Counted from the stretch's first letter, positions 24,666 through 33,312 are shown. The stretch: DNA of 64,000 nt from Arcanobacterium pluranimalium (GCF_016907845.1 NZ_JAFBCS010000001.1:868001-932000), one strand, 5' to 3'. The notes: a model not told the origin generated them from the letters alone. Numbers and translations: made by a program.

Positions 24666-25674
24666 TGGCTAGCCAGGCGTCAATCTCATCGTGCCAGCGT
24701 TCCTTATCGGATGGCGCGGCGAGCGAGGCACTAATCGAAGAATGCGCGAGCAAAGAGATTTCGTAGTCGTCAAGACCGAGTTTGCGAGCGTTCTCGTACT
24801 GGTCAGTGAGTCGCGAGAGGAAGAGCAGCGGATCGTCGGCACCAAGCGCGATCTGTGCACCGGCTTTGAGCAAGGTGCGCAGGGGGACGTCCCCAAGGGA
24901 GTTATAAACGCCAAGTTGCACATTCGACGCAGGGCACACTTCAAGAGCGATTCCGTTGTCAACGATATATTCGAGCAATGCTGAGTCTTCTGCGGCGCGC
25001 ACGCCGTGCCCGAGCCGGCGAGGTTTGAGTGCCGTGACGATATCGCGAATGTGTGCTGGGCCAAGTAGCTCGCCGCCGTGCGGAACTGACGCCAGGCCAG
25101 CTTTGCGAGCGATATCGAATGCGCCTGCCCATTCTGGGGTATTCCCGCGGCGTTCGTCGTTAGAGAGTCCAAATCCCACGACCTGGCCTGCTCCTTCGCC
25201 TGCATGCTTGGCTGCTAAACGGGCCAAAATTCGTGCATCGAGGGGATGCTTGAGCCTCGAAGCTGCCACAACGATCGCCACTTGTACGCCGGTATCGCGC
25301 GAAGCGAGAGTGGCTTCGTCAAGAACGATTTCAAGAGCTGGGGTAATACCACCAACAAAGGGGGCGTAAGACGTGGGATCAATTTGGATTTCGAGGCGTT
25401 TAGAGCCTTCGCGAGCCTCGTCTTCAGCTGCTTCGCGCACGATCCTACGCATCGCATCTTCCGAGCGCACGACTTTGCGAGCCGCGTCGTACGCGCGTTG
25501 GAAACGGAACCAGCCACGCTGATCAGCAGGAACTTGGAGTGCGGTGTTATCGGTGAGGTTTTCCGGAAGCCGAATTCCTTGGCTCTGCGCCATATCTTTA
25601 AGTGTGGAGACTCGCATTGATCCTGTAAAATGCAGGTGCAGATGAGCTTTAGGAAGGGCTTGGAGATCTCGCAT
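24631..25674 (-). CDS. add: Adenosine deaminase
   Basis: 347 residues from ATG 25674; the open frame extends further upstream, but the MRDLQALPKAHLHLHF start is the family one and an AGGTG precedes it. Catalyses deamination of (deoxy)adenosine to (deoxy)inosine in purine salvage. Zinc ligands: HLH near the N-terminus (KAHLHLHFTGS), VPHGGE in the middle with the catalytic Glu, GHGVRAAED, and ALGADDPLLF with the Asp pair. Convergent with murB and divergent from a phosphotransferase gene; the shared promoter region contains a 24-bp tandem repeat. Confidence 0.9.
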   Translation of the reverse strand: MRDLQALPKAHLHLHFTGSMRVSTLKDMAQSQGIRLPENLTDNTALQVPADQRGWFRFQRAYDAARKVVRSEDAMRRIVREAAEDEAREGSKRLEIQIDPTSYAPFVGGITPALEIVLDEATLASRDTGVQVAIVVAASRLKHPLDARILARLAAKHAGEGAGQVVGFGLSNDERRGNTPEWAGAFDIARKAGLASVPHGGELLGPAHIRDIVTALKPRRLGHGVRAAEDSALLEYIVDNGIALEVCPASNVQLGVYNSLGDVPLRTLLKAGAQIALGADDPLLFLSRLTDQYENARKLGLDDYEISLLAHSSISASLAAPSDKERWHDEIDAWLATPDPAPDPQAA

Positions 25675-25725
25675 ACACCTATTTTGCCAGCGGATCATCA
25701 GAGTTTCCATGAGGAGGCTTGGCGT

Positions 25726-25797
25726 GCACGCAATGTCACAACGCATCACGCACGCAATGTCGCAGCACACTGTGCACATAATGTCACAACACCGTGT
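25726..25797. repeat. Three copies of a 24-bp tandem repeat
   Basis: Units begin at 25726, 25750 and 25774 (exact 24-bp period) with core GCACGCAATGTCRCARC. It lies between the add start (25674) and the phosphotransferase ATG (25838). An in-frame read through gives an 8-residue repeat (HAMSQxxx), but non-coding is more likely. Confidence 0.85.
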
Positions 25798-25837
25798 GCA
25801 GTTTGTATTTACCGGCGAGGTCTCATATAAAAAGAGT

Positions 25838-27085
25838 ATGCAAAATTCTGAGAGAGCCCGGTGTGAAAGGCGTGATTTAGCGCTACTCACTGGCTCGCGA
25901 GCAGGCGAAATGCTGCGACTCGCAGTTGCTGAGCAGGGAATTTTGCGTTCTTGGGCTGTGCATCAGGTACATCATCGCCCAGGTGCGGGAGTTTCGATTG
26001 GATACACGGTCGTCTTTGATACCAATCGTCACCAGCAGCGAGTAGATACCTATTTGGTTGCTTCTACGGAGCGCATTGCTGAGGACTCGATCCTGGGCGT
26101 GCAAGGAAAAATTTTGCGTTTTGGCAGCACACGCGTGTGTGTCTGGCAGCATCCGTGTGACCCTGAATTGCCTGCGCTTGAGCTCGCCTGCACACCACAT
26201 TTACTTTCTGATTTTCTGGGCGAACGCGTTGAAATCGAATTGCTCGGATACCGTCCTACGCGCCGCGCCGTGGTGCGGATTGAGCGCGAATCTGGCTCAG
26301 CACTGTTCGGCAAAGTTGTGCGCAGTAAAGATCAACCCGATCTGGAGCGCCGCTTAGAACTTGTCAATAAGGCAGGTGTGCCAGCTCCGGTGATATACAA
26401 ATCCGCACCTGGTTTTGTTGTGACGACGCCGGTGGCCGGAGTCGCGTTGTCGCGCTATTTTTCTTCGATCACGATTTCTGATGCGATTAAACAACAGCAG
26501 GTCTTGAACTCCCTCGAATCTTGCCTCGACTCACTTCCATATTTGGCGCTGGGAATGCCTCAACGAGCTGCGTGGGTAGATCGGTGTGAACACTATGCCC
26601 ATGCTGCTGCGCTTGCGCTTCCTGAGTATGAGGAGCGATGCCACAATGTGGCGAAGAGGATTCGAGAGCTGCTGAAACAGGCAGATTTGGGGCCGGTAGT
26701 TCCCACTCATGGAGACTTTTACGAAGCAAATATTTACGTTGATCCGCAAACTGGCAAGCTTACTGGCCTGCTAGATCTCGACTCTCTCAGCCCTGGGCAC
26801 CGCGTTCACGACTGGGCTTGCCTATTAGCACATATGTCTGTTTTGCCGAGTCTTGCTCCACAATCGTATCGCTCTATCCCCGTCATTCTGGATCAATGGT
26901 TCGATTCTCTGGCTACGCGCGTTGATCCAGTGGCTCTGTGTGCTTCAGCTGCAGGTGTGGTCATTTCATTGGTTGCAGGTGCGCGTAAGCAGCGCAAACA
27001 ATGGAATACGGAGGCGGAAAACCGCCTCCGTATTGCCGAAAATTGGATTGAACGCGGGCAGAGCCTACTTGAAGAAGGCTACTGA
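25838..27085 (+). CDS. Phosphotransferase (aminoglycoside phosphotransferase-like kinase fold)
   Basis: About 415 residues from ATG 25838. The frame is open from 25709, but that extension runs through the 24-bp repeats, so the internal ATG is preferred. The C-terminal half has the APH kinase signature: VVPTHGDFYEANIYVDPQTGK (Brenner motif HGDFxxxN, here HGDFYEANI) and LTGLLDLDSLSPGHRVHDWA with the metal-binding Asp. The N-terminal part is weakly conserved, with RRAVVRIERE as a candidate nucleotide-binding strand. Substrate unknown: it could be a small metabolite kinase; there is no reason from sequence to call it a resistance gene. Ends 31 bp from the convergent aminotransferase. Confidence 0.78.
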   Translation: MQNSERARCERRDLALLTGSRAGEMLRLAVAEQGILRSWAVHQVHHRPGAGVSIGYTVVFDTNRHQQRVDTYLVASTERIAEDSILGVQGKILRFGSTRVCVWQHPCDPELPALELACTPHLLSDFLGERVEIELLGYRPTRRAVVRIERESGSALFGKVVRSKDQPDLERRLELVNKAGVPAPVIYKSAPGFVVTTPVAGVALSRYFSSITISDAIKQQQVLNSLESCLDSLPYLALGMPQRAAWVDRCEHYAHAAALALPEYEERCHNVAKRIRELLKQADLGPVVPTHGDFYEANIYVDPQTGKLTGLLDLDSLSPGHRVHDWACLLAHMSVLPSLAPQSYRSIPVILDQWFDSLATRVDPVALCASAAGVVISLVAGARKQRKQWNTEAENRLRIAENWIERGQSLLEEGY

Positions 27086-27116
27086 GCCCGGCGTCCGTCG
27101 TCGTGAGAAACGAAGC

Positions 27117-28325
27117 TCATCGGTTGAAAAGCTTCTGTAGGCGCTCGATGCCTGCCACGAGATCGTCGTCGGACAGCGCGTAACCGAGACGAATGTAGCC
27201 GGGCGCGCCAAAGGCTTCACCTGGAACAACAGCTACCTCAACTTCTTCAAGGATGAGGGTAGCGAGTTCGGACGTGGTGTTTGCGACGCGGCCGTTGAAC
27301 TCTTTACCGAGAACTGCCTGCACATTGGGGAAAACGTAGAATGCGCCGGTTGGCTCTGGAACCTCAAAGCCCTCGATTTCGCGCAGCATTTCTACGATCT
27401 TCTTCCGACGGCGGTCGAAAGCTTCCTTCATCTGTGCTACAACGCTCTGATCACCGGTAATAGCGGCGATTGCGGCACGCTGCGCCACGTTGGAGACGTT
27501 CGAAGTGATATGCGACTGGAAGTTCGATGCAGCCTTGATCACATCTGCCGGGCCGTACATCCAGCCCACGCGCCAGCCGGTCATTGCGTATGTCTTGGCG
27601 ACGCCGTTGACCACAATTGTTTGATCGGCGAGCTCAGGTACCTCTTTAAGCAGGTAGGACTGCTTGCCTTCGTAAACGAGGTGCTCGTAGATTTCGTCGG
27701 TGATGATCCAGACGCCGTTTTCCAGTGCCCATGTGCCGATCTCCTTGAGCTCGGCTGCGGAGTAGACAGCGCCAGTTGGGTTCGACGGCGAGCACATCAG
27801 CAGTGCTTTAGTTGCTGGCGTGAGAGCGGCGTCTAGTTGCGCCACGGTCACCTTGTAACCCTGATCGGACCCTGCGAATACTTCTACCGGGTTGCCACCG
27901 CAGAGGCGAATGACCTCAGGGTAGGTGGTCCAGTAAGGAGCAGGGAGGATGACGTCGTCGCCGTCGTCTACGATAGAACGGAACGCCTGGTAGACGGCCT
28001 GTTTTCCGCCGTTTGTGACGATGATGTTGTTAGGATCAACGTCGATTCCAGAATCGCGCTTAGTCTTGGCAGCGATGGCTTCCCGTAGTTCGGGCAGGCC
28101 TTTCGCTGGTGTGTACTTGTGATTCTTAGGATCCTTTGCTGCTTCTATTGCTGCTTCAACAATAAAATCAGGGGTCGGAAAATTAGGCTCACCAGCACCG
28201 AAGCCAATAACAGGCTTTCCTGCGGCTTTCAATGCTTTGGCCTTTGCGTCTACGGCGAGGGTTGCTGACTCTTGAAGTGCCCCAAGGCGGGTAGAAACCC
28301 GGCGGGCTGTTTTATTTTCATTCAC
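27117..28325 (-). CDS. Class I/II pyridoxal phosphate aminotransferase (aspartate aminotransferase-like)
   Basis: 402 residues from GTG 28325, at the family start [20 protein letters not shown]; the frame runs up to 28469, but that extension is not conserved in style. Motifs: [78 protein letters not shown] with the PLP-binding Lys, and [20 protein letters not shown] with the substrate Arg. This is the aspartate/prephenate-type Ib aminotransferase group that usually precedes tRNA-Trp-secE in actinobacteria. No SD is apparent; leaderless translation is possible. Confidence 0.9.
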   Translation of the reverse strand: MNENKTARRVSTRLGALQESATLAVDAKAKALKAAGKPVIGFGAGEPNFPTPDFIVEAAIEAAKDPKNHKYTPAKGLPELREAIAAKTKRDSGIDVDPNNIIVTNGGKQAVYQAFRSIVDDGDDVILPAPYWTTYPEVIRLCGGNPVEVFAGSDQGYKVTVAQLDAALTPATKALLMCSPSNPTGAVYSAAELKEIGTWALENGVWIITDEIYEHLVYEGKQSYLLKEVPELADQTIVVNGVAKTYAMTGWRVGWMYGPADVIKAASNFQSHITSNVSNVAQRAAIAAITGDQSVVAQMKEAFDRRRKKIVEMLREIEGFEVPEPTGAFYVFPNVQAVLGKEFNGRVANTTSELATLILEEVEVAVVPGEAFGAPGYIRLGYALSDDDLVAGIERLQKLFNR

Positions 28326-28575
28326 ATCATCTATTGTGTCACAAAACACTTTGCCCTTCCGTCTGAGTCCAAAATGTAGGCGGAAATTTCGTGTGGCATT
28401 GATGATTTTCGCTTGCGATAGCGCGTGTGTCGATCCAACGTGGTGAGAATTACAGGGCGGAGAGCACATTTATTTGGACTAATGAGCAAAAGCCGACTAA
28501 AGTGGATTGAGCTGTGCCAAGCAATAGAAATTAGGCCTCACTCTCAGGCATAATTGATAGTGCTCGCTAAGCGAT

Positions 28576-28648
28576 AGGGTAGTGGCGCAATTGGTAGCGC
28601 ACCGGTCTCCAAAACCGGCGGTTGTGGGTTCGAGTCCCTCCTGCCCTG
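28576..28648 (+). tRNA. tRNA-Trp (CCA)
   Basis: Acceptor AGGGTAG with CTGCCCT, D arm GCGC-containing, anticodon stem CCGGT/ACCGG with loop CTCCAAA (anticodon CCA), T arm GTGGG/TCCCT-type with GTTCGAGTC. Discriminator G. Located just upstream of secE, the standard bacterial arrangement. Confidence 0.95.
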
Positions 28649-28655
28649 CAGAAAG

Positions 28656-28675
28656 CGGCCCAAAGGGGCCGTTTT
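28656..28675 (+). terminator. Short hairpin plus TTTT between tRNA-Trp and secE
   Basis: Stem CGGCCC (28656-28661) with GGGCCG (28666-28671), loop AAAG, then TTTT. It could end tRNA-Trp transcripts or act as a weak attenuator before secE-nusG. Confidence 0.65.
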
Positions 28676-28700
28676 CCACATTAACCGAGAGGATCCACTC

Positions 28701-28943
28701 GTGAATGACGTTGCTAAAGCTCATGGTCATCGTGTAGCCAAAGAGAGCAAAGAGGGCTTCTTTGCTCGTATCATCACGTTCTTTAAGCAGGTTCTTGCTG
28801 AGTTTAAGAAAGTTCAGCGTCCAACCGGCAGCGAGTTGTGGACTATGTTCCTCACGGTTGTGGGATTTTTGATTGTTGTCATGATCTTCGTGGGCTTGCT
28901 TGATCTTGGATTTAGCCAGTTCGTATTCTGGGTGTTTGGCTGA
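28701..28943 (+). CDS. secE: Preprotein translocase subunit SecE
   Basis: 80 residues from GTG 28701 with GAGAGGA upstream. A polar N-terminus, then FFKQVLAEFKKVQRPTGSELW (the conserved amphipathic helix and cytoplasmic hinge) and a single TM helix FLTVVGFLIVVMIFVGLLDLGF. SecE clamps the two halves of SecY in the membrane channel. Followed 59 bp later by nusG. Its partner gene secY is not in the window, although the spc cluster where it normally sits is present. Confidence 0.95.
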   Translation: MNDVAKAHGHRVAKESKEGFFARIITFFKQVLAEFKKVQRPTGSELWTMFLTVVGFLIVVMIFVGLLDLGFSQFVFWVFG

Positions 28944-29002
28944 TCGCTAGCGCTCAACAGTAATTGTCGGTAATAGGGAACATAAGTAGGGAAGCAGGGA
29001 AC

Positions 29003-29827
29003 ATGCCTGAAGAAACTTTCGAGCCACAAAACAGTCCGCTGTTTTCTGACGGTTCGACCCCAGAAGTTGAGGCTGAAGCTCCAGTTGTGGAGACTACCTC
29101 TGGCGACGTTGCTCCCGAGGCAGTAGAAGCCGAGGCTGGCTCAGACGTGGAAACTGCTGAAGAGCCCACGGCAGAAGAGACTGTACCAACTGGCGAAACT
29201 GAAGCAGACGGCGTCGACACTGAAGAGATGGTTCGCGCCCGCTTGCGTGGTCTGCCAGGCCGTTGGTACGTTCTTCACACTTATGCCGGCTACGAAAAGC
29301 GCGTCAAGCAGGATCTTGAGATTCGTATCCACTCGATGGATATGGAAGATTACATCTTCCAGGTAGAAGTGCCGATGGAAGAAGTTATCGAAGTGAAGAA
29401 GGGTCAGAATAAGCGTGTTTCGCGCGTTCGAATCCCTGGTTACGCCCTTGTTCGTATGGATCTTACCGACGACTCTTGGCGAGTTGTGCAGGAGACGAAC
29501 GGCGTGACCGGCTTCGTTGGAAACGGTCGTAACCCAGTTGCGCTCACCAAAGACGAGATCGTGAAGATGCTCACCCCAGTGGTTGAGCAAGAAGTTGCTC
29601 AAGAAGCTGTTGCTGCTGGAAAACCAGTCAAGACTGGCGCTCCTGTTCTTGTTGCTGAGTACGAAGTTGGCGAGACGGTGACTCTCATCACTGAACCTTG
29701 GGTGGGAATGCCGGCTACAATTTCACAGGTTGACGCGGTAAATCAGCGACTTACCGTGCTTATGACGCTTGTTGGCCAGGAAACCCCGGTCGACTTGTCG
29801 TTCAGCCAAGTCCAGAAGATGGATTAA
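29003..29827 (+). CDS. nusG: Transcription termination/antitermination protein NusG
   Basis: 274 residues from ATG 29003 with GCAGGGA upstream. The first ~85 residues are an acidic, Glu/Ala/Val-rich extension typical of actinobacterial NusG. The NGN domain starts at RWYVLHTYAGYEKRVKQDLE and contains RVRIPGYALVRMDLTDDSWRV and VTGFVGNGRNPV. The C-terminal KOW domain is EVGETVTLITEPWVGMPATI. NusG binds RNA polymerase beta-prime clamp and couples to Rho or S10. The acidic extension could mimic nucleic acid, but this is inference. Confidence 0.96.
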   Translation: MPEETFEPQNSPLFSDGSTPEVEAEAPVVETTSGDVAPEAVEAEAGSDVETAEEPTAEETVPTGETEADGVDTEEMVRARLRGLPGRWYVLHTYAGYEKRVKQDLEIRIHSMDMEDYIFQVEVPMEEVIEVKKGQNKRVSRVRIPGYALVRMDLTDDSWRVVQETNGVTGFVGNGRNPVALTKDEIVKMLTPVVEQEVAQEAVAAGKPVKTGAPVLVAEYEVGETVTLITEPWVGMPATISQVDAVNQRLTVLMTLVGQETPVDLSFSQVQKMD

Positions 29828-29923
29828 TCCGATTTAGGATTTTCTCCTCCTTTTGACTTAAGCTGTTCGACGCCCGCCACTTTTGCCATGTGGCGGTACA
29901 CATTAGAAACAAAGGATCATTAA
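29828..29923 (+). promoter_or_regulatory. rplK leader with a CCGCCAC/GTGGCGG hairpin
   Basis: The 96-bp gap contains a stem CCGCCAC with GTGGCGG separated by about 9 nt (29874-29896), shortly before the ribosome binding site AAGGAT. No T-run follows. It could be a leader element for the L11-L1 unit. Confidence 0.35.
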
Positions 29924-30358
29924 ATGCCACCGAAGAAGAAGGTTGCAGGCCTGATCAAACTTCAGATTCAGGCAGGTGCTGCAAACCCAGCTCCACCAAT
30001 CGGCCCAGCTTTGGGTCAGCATGGTGTGAACATCATGGAGTTCTGCAACGCCTACAACGCCGCTACCGAGTCCATGCGCGGCAACGTCATCCCAGTTGAG
30101 ATCACGGTTTACGAAGATCGTTCATTCACTTTCGTAACCAAGACTCCGCCAGCTGCTGATCTGCTCAAGAAGGCTGCTGGAATCAAGAAGGGTTCAGGCG
30201 TTCCACACACCAACAAGGTTGGCCATGTTACCGCTGATCAGCTTCGCGAAATTGCGAAGACGAAGCAGCCGGATCTCAACGCCAACGATATTGACAACGC
30301 TGCTCGTATCATCGCGGGCACCGCTCGTTCTATGGGTCTAACCACAGACGAGATCTGA
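29924..30358 (+). CDS. rplK: 50S ribosomal protein L11
   Basis: 144 residues. [37 protein letters not shown] is the conserved N-terminal domain (split: [20 protein letters not shown] and [15 protein letters not shown]), the Pro-rich region targeted by thiopeptides; the C-terminal domain holds [11 protein letters not shown] and the rRNA-binding end [12 protein letters not shown]. Binds the GTPase-associated centre of 23S rRNA. Starts with ATG after an AAAGGAT site; rplA follows after a structured 97-bp gap. Confidence 0.97.
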   Translation: MPPKKKVAGLIKLQIQAGAANPAPPIGPALGQHGVNIMEFCNAYNAATESMRGNVIPVEITVYEDRSFTFVTKTPPAADLLKKAAGIKKGSGVPHTNKVGHVTADQLREIAKTKQPDLNANDIDNAARIIAGTARSMGLTTDEI

Positions 30359-30455
30359 TTTTTAGACACCGTTTCGGTGTAGGTGTCCTCGGGACATCGT
30401 GGTAGAACCCGGAGCTGGTTCGCATTACCACGACTGCTAAAAAGGAGAAAGCAGA
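30359..30455 (+). promoter_or_regulatory. Structured rplK-rplA intergenic RNA
   Basis: Two hairpins: ACACC/GGTGT (30366-30380) and a longer one with outer stem CGTGGTA/TACCACG (30398-30404 with 30426-30432) and inner stem GAACC/GGTTC (30405-30409 with 30417-30421), ending just before AAGGAG of rplA. A translational control site, possibly bound by L1, is plausible. Confidence 0.45.
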
Positions 30456-31160
30456 ATGGCAAAGCGCTCAAAGAATTATCGTAAGGCTGCCGAACTTATT
30501 CAGGCCGGCGAGCTTTACACCGCTCAGGAGGCTTTGGAACTCGCTTCCAAGACTTCTGTTACAAAGTTTGCATCGACTGTGGAAGCTGTATTCCGCCTCG
30601 GTGTTGACCCACGTAAGGCAGACCAGATGGTTCGCGGTACCGTATCACTTCCTCATGGAACTGGTAAGACGGCGCGCGTAATCGTATTCGCAACTGGTGA
30701 GCGTGCACAAGCCGCTCTCGAAGCTGGTGCGGATGAAGTTGGCGACGACGATCTCATCGAGAAGGTTGCAGGTGGCTGGACCGATTTCGATGCAGCTGTT
30801 GCAACCCCAGATATGATGGGCAAGGTTGGAAAGCTTGGTCGTGTGCTCGGTCCACGTGGTCTCATGCCAAACCCTAAGACTGGTACTGTGACGATGGATA
30901 CCGCAAAGGCTGTTGCGGACATCAAGGGTGGACGTATCGAGTTCCGTGTTGATAAGCACGGTAACCTTCCGTTCATCGTTGGTAACACTGGTTTCACTGC
31001 AGAGCAGTTGCTTGATAACTTCAACGCTGCGTACCAGGAGATCATGCGTTTGAAGCCGGCTTCGTCGAAGGGTCGTTACCTGCTCAAGGCAACCATTGCG
31101 ACGACGATGGGTCCAGGAATCCCACTTGATATTGCTAAGCTTGGCAAGACCGAGAAGTGA
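30456..31160 (+). CDS. rplA: 50S ribosomal protein L1
   Basis: 234 residues from ATG with AAGGAG upstream. [35 protein letters not shown] (shortened: [20 protein letters not shown]) and [19 protein letters not shown] are the signature regions; domain II sits between. L1 forms the mobile L1 stalk next to the E site and often represses its own mRNA. A 15-bp terminator hairpin follows, so the rplKA unit ends here. Confidence 0.97.
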   Translation: MAKRSKNYRKAAELIQAGELYTAQEALELASKTSVTKFASTVEAVFRLGVDPRKADQMVRGTVSLPHGTGKTARVIVFATGERAQAALEAGADEVGDDDLIEKVAGGWTDFDAAVATPDMMGKVGKLGRVLGPRGLMPNPKTGTVTMDTAKAVADIKGGRIEFRVDKHGNLPFIVGNTGFTAEQLLDNFNAAYQEIMRLKPASSKGRYLLKATIATTMGPGIPLDIAKLGKTEK

Positions 31161-31187
31161 TTTCTTAGCGGTGTGAAATAGCACTTT

Positions 31188-31230
31188 GAAACTCCCCGAA
31201 ACTGATTGTTTCGGGGAGTTTCGTATTCTT
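31188..31230 (+). terminator. Terminator after rplA
   Basis: Perfect 15-bp stem (31188-31202 with 31208-31222) with loop TGATT, followed by a moderately T-rich tail. Isolates udk from rplKA. Confidence 0.8.
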
Positions 31231-31235
31231 TCGTA

Positions 31236-31277
31236 TTATCGGTAGAATCAGACGAGTTATCGGTAGAATCGGGCGAG
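31236..31277. repeat. 21-bp tandem duplication in the udk promoter
   Basis: Two units (31236-31256, 31257-31277) differing at two positions; each contains CGGTAGAATC, i.e. a TAGAAT hexamer resembling a -10 element. It lies 41 bp before the udk start. Confidence 0.8.
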
Positions 31278-31317
31278 TATTGGTGTCCAACGTGTTTTGT
31301 GTGGAGAAAGGTTCATT

Positions 31318-31938
31318 GTGGCTAAGCCTTTTGTGATTGGTATTGCGGGTGGTACTGGCAGTGGGAAGACGACGCTCACCCGCGCGATTGCTGAGCGTTT
31401 CGATACCAAGACCACCGTCGTCTTCCACGATAACTATTACAAAGAGCATCATGGCCTCACCCACGAGCAGCGAGCAAAACTCAATTTTGACGCTCCGGAA
31501 GCATTCGATAACGATTTGATGGCGCAACAGCTGCAGGAACTTATTGCCGGGCGAGCAATTGATTGTCCGGTATATGATTTCACGGAGCACAATCGAAAAT
31601 CGTATACGACGCGTATTGAACCGGCTCCGGTGATTTTGGTTGAGGGAATTTTGATATTTGCGCAGCCTGAGTTATGTGAGCTCTTCGATCTCAAGCTTTT
31701 TGTAGACACCGATGCAGATGTGCGAATTATGCGCCGCATCAAACGAGATGTGCTCGAACGTGGCCGGGATATTAATTCGGTGGAGAAGCAGTATCTTTCC
31801 ACTGTGAAACCAATGCATGAGCTGTATGTTGAACCGTCGAAACGGCACGCAGATCTGATCATCCCTGAAGGTGGGCGCAACCTGGTGGCACTCGATATTT
31901 TGTTCCATCGGATCGAGAATCTCGTTTCGGCTCGTTAA
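31318..31938 (+). CDS. udk: Uridine kinase
   Basis: 206 residues from GTG 31318, with GGAGAAAGG upstream. The P-loop GGTGSGKTTL is at residues 11-20; VFHDNYYKEH is the substrate-side Asp/Tyr region; NFDAPEAFDNDL and PVYDFTEHNRK are typical of uridine kinases, and RRIKRDVLERGRD is the lid. Phosphorylates uridine and cytidine with ATP/GTP in pyrimidine salvage. It sits alone between two ribosomal units, with its own promoter region, which is unusual in this neighbourhood. Confidence 0.93.
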   Translation: MAKPFVIGIAGGTGSGKTTLTRAIAERFDTKTTVVFHDNYYKEHHGLTHEQRAKLNFDAPEAFDNDLMAQQLQELIAGRAIDCPVYDFTEHNRKSYTTRIEPAPVILVEGILIFAQPELCELFDLKLFVDTDADVRIMRRIKRDVLERGRDINSVEKQYLSTVKPMHELYVEPSKRHADLIIPEGGRNLVALDILFHRIENLVSAR

Positions 31939-32256
31939 GCGCTTGTGTGATACGGACTTATACGGTGAGTCCTTCTGCGGCAGATACTTATGGAATAGGT
32001 GCTTTTGCACTGGTCGCCTTGTTGCTTCGCTCACGAAGCGCCGTTCTTTCTTGCATGACGACGCCGGGGCAGGTAGCGTATATTCTGCCCAAGACCGCAG
32101 GTCGCCCGTTGCCAACGGGGTGAAGTTCGCAGTGCGAAGCCCGCGCAGGTACGATTTTTCAATAGCAGAAGTATGCTTGAACCCTCGTGCGCTGCGCGAG
32201 GGTTTTTGTTTTGTAAAACTTCCGACTTTTGCGGCTACTATTCGGAAGGAGGTCCC
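31939..32256 (+). promoter_or_regulatory. rplJ (L10) leader RNA with attenuator
   Basis: A 318-bp non-coding leader. Seen: hairpins GCTTCG/CGAAGC near 32030, CCCGTT/AACGGG (32105-32110 with 32114-32119) and TTCGC/GCGAA (32126-32138), together resembling the ribosomal protein L10 leader class, then a terminator at 32180-32207. In this class L10(L12)4 binds the leader to repress rplJL. Assignment to the Rfam L10 leader is by resemblance only. Confidence 0.7.
32180..32210 (+). terminator. Attenuator-type terminator in the rplJ leader
   Basis: Stem AACCCTCG (32180-32187) with CGAGGGTT (32197-32204), then a run of T (TTTTTGTTTT). It lies only 50-77 bp before the rplJ ATG in the same transcript, so it is probably conditional. 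Confidence 0.8.
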
Positions 32257-32778
32257 ATGGCACGGACCGACAAGTCTGCAGCGATCGCAGAGCTTACGGA
32301 AGATTTCCGCAAGTCTTCGGCGGTTCTGGTGACTGAGTACCGCGGTTTGACCGTTGCGCAACTAAAGACGCTTCGTCGTGCGCTCGGTGCTGACGCAGAG
32401 TACAAGGTTGCTAAGAACACCCTCGCACGCATTGCAGCCCGTGAAGCCGGCATCGAAGGACTCGATGACGACCTCAAGGGTCCGACCGCGCTGGCATTTG
32501 TTACCGGTGACATCGCTTCCGCAGCTAAGGCAGTTAAGAACTTTGCTAAGGAGAACAAGGCTCTCATTGTGAAAGCCGGTGTTCTCGAAGGTAATCTTCT
32601 CAACGCTGAAGATGTTCAGAAGCTCGCCGATCTCGAATCCCGTGAGGTTCTGCTTGCTAAGACTGCTGGAGTCCTCAAGGCTTCGCTGTACAAAGCTGCA
32701 TACGTATTCAAGGCGCCAATCACCAAGACTGTGCGCACCGTAGACGCCCTGCGCGAGAAGCAGGAATCCGCTGCCTGA
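32257..32778 (+). CDS. rplJ: 50S ribosomal protein L10
   Basis: 173 residues from ATG 32257 with AAGGAGGT upstream; the frame is open further up but that is leader sequence. MARTDKSAAIAELTEDFRKS, VLVTEYRGLTVAQLKTLRR and YKVAKNTLARIA are the L10 rRNA-binding domain; the C-terminal helix binds L7/L12 dimers. Base of the ribosomal stalk. rplL follows after 58 bp. Confidence 0.97.
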   Translation: MARTDKSAAIAELTEDFRKSSAVLVTEYRGLTVAQLKTLRRALGADAEYKVAKNTLARIAAREAGIEGLDDDLKGPTALAFVTGDIASAAKAVKNFAKENKALIVKAGVLEGNLLNAEDVQKLADLESREVLLAKTAGVLKASLYKAAYVFKAPITKTVRTVDALREKQESAA

Positions 32779-32836
32779 GGGTAGTGGTATCAACCAATTA
32801 AATTGCCTCGCGTAGGCACAGGAAGGAAGGTCAATC

Positions 32837-33223
32837 ATGGCCAAGCTTACCGCTGAAGAGCTCATCGAAGCTTTCAAGGAGCTCACCCTCGTAGAGCTCA
32901 ACGATTTCGTTAAGAAGTTCGAAGAAGAATTCGAAGTTGAAGCAACCGCTCCCGTTGCTGTTGCAGCTGCTGCTGCTCCAGCTGCAGGTGAAGCAGCTGC
33001 TGAAGACGAGAAGGATTCGTTCGACGTTATCATCGAAAACGCTGGCGACAAGAAGATCCAGGTCATCAAGGAGGTGCGCGCTCTTACCCCACTTGGTCTC
33101 AAGGAAGCTAAGGAGCTCGTTGACTCCGCACCTAAGGCTCTTCTCGAAGGCGTTAACAAGGAAACCGCTGAGAAGGCTAAGGAACAGCTCGAAGCTGCTG
33201 GCGCAACCGTCGTTCTTAAGTGA
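32837..33223 (+). CDS. rplL: 50S ribosomal protein L7/L12
   Basis: 128 residues. The N-terminal dimerisation domain ([20 protein letters not shown]), an Ala/Pro/Glu-rich hinge near residues 38-60, and the factor-binding C-terminal domain with [20 protein letters not shown] and [14 protein letters not shown]. Recruits translational GTPases to the ribosome. Strong AAGGAAGG site upstream; a 15-bp stem terminator follows. Confidence 0.97.
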   Translation: MAKLTAEELIEAFKELTLVELNDFVKKFEEEFEVEATAPVAVAAAAAPAAGEAAAEDEKDSFDVIIENAGDKKIQVIKEVRALTPLGLKEAKELVDSAPKALLEGVNKETAEKAKEQLEAAGATVVLK

Positions 33224-33277
33224 TTTCTGCGGTTTAGACCGCAATCTTAAACTTGCTGGTTAAACACCGGCGGTTGA

Positions 33278-33312
33278 GGGAGGGCCCCGATCGAAGATCG
33301 GGGCCCTCCCTT
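33278..33312 (+). terminator. Terminator after rplL
   Basis: Perfect 15-bp GC-rich stem (33278-33292 with 33296-33310) with a 3-nt GAA loop; the T tail is weak. The following ~310 bp to 33620 hold no gene I can support. Confidence 0.75.

Noticed and set aside
25726-25797. CRISPR-like array
   Set aside because: Units are directly contiguous with no spacers and only three copies; it is a plain tandem repeat.
25675-25890. N-terminal extension of adenosine deaminase
   Set aside because: It would read through the 24-bp repeats on the opposite strand and overlap the phosphotransferase start; the ATG at 25674 fits the family.
25838-27085. Aminoglycoside-resistance gene
   Set aside because: Only the general APH kinase fold is visible; substrate motifs of true resistance enzymes were not recognised.
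28326-28469. N-terminal extension of the aminotransferase
   Set aside because: The extension is unlike family N-termini, and the GTG at 28325 gives the expected length.
31939-32172. Small protein gene between udk and rplJ
   Set aside because: Open frames here are interrupted by strong RNA hairpins and lack an SD; the stretch fits a ribosomal leader.
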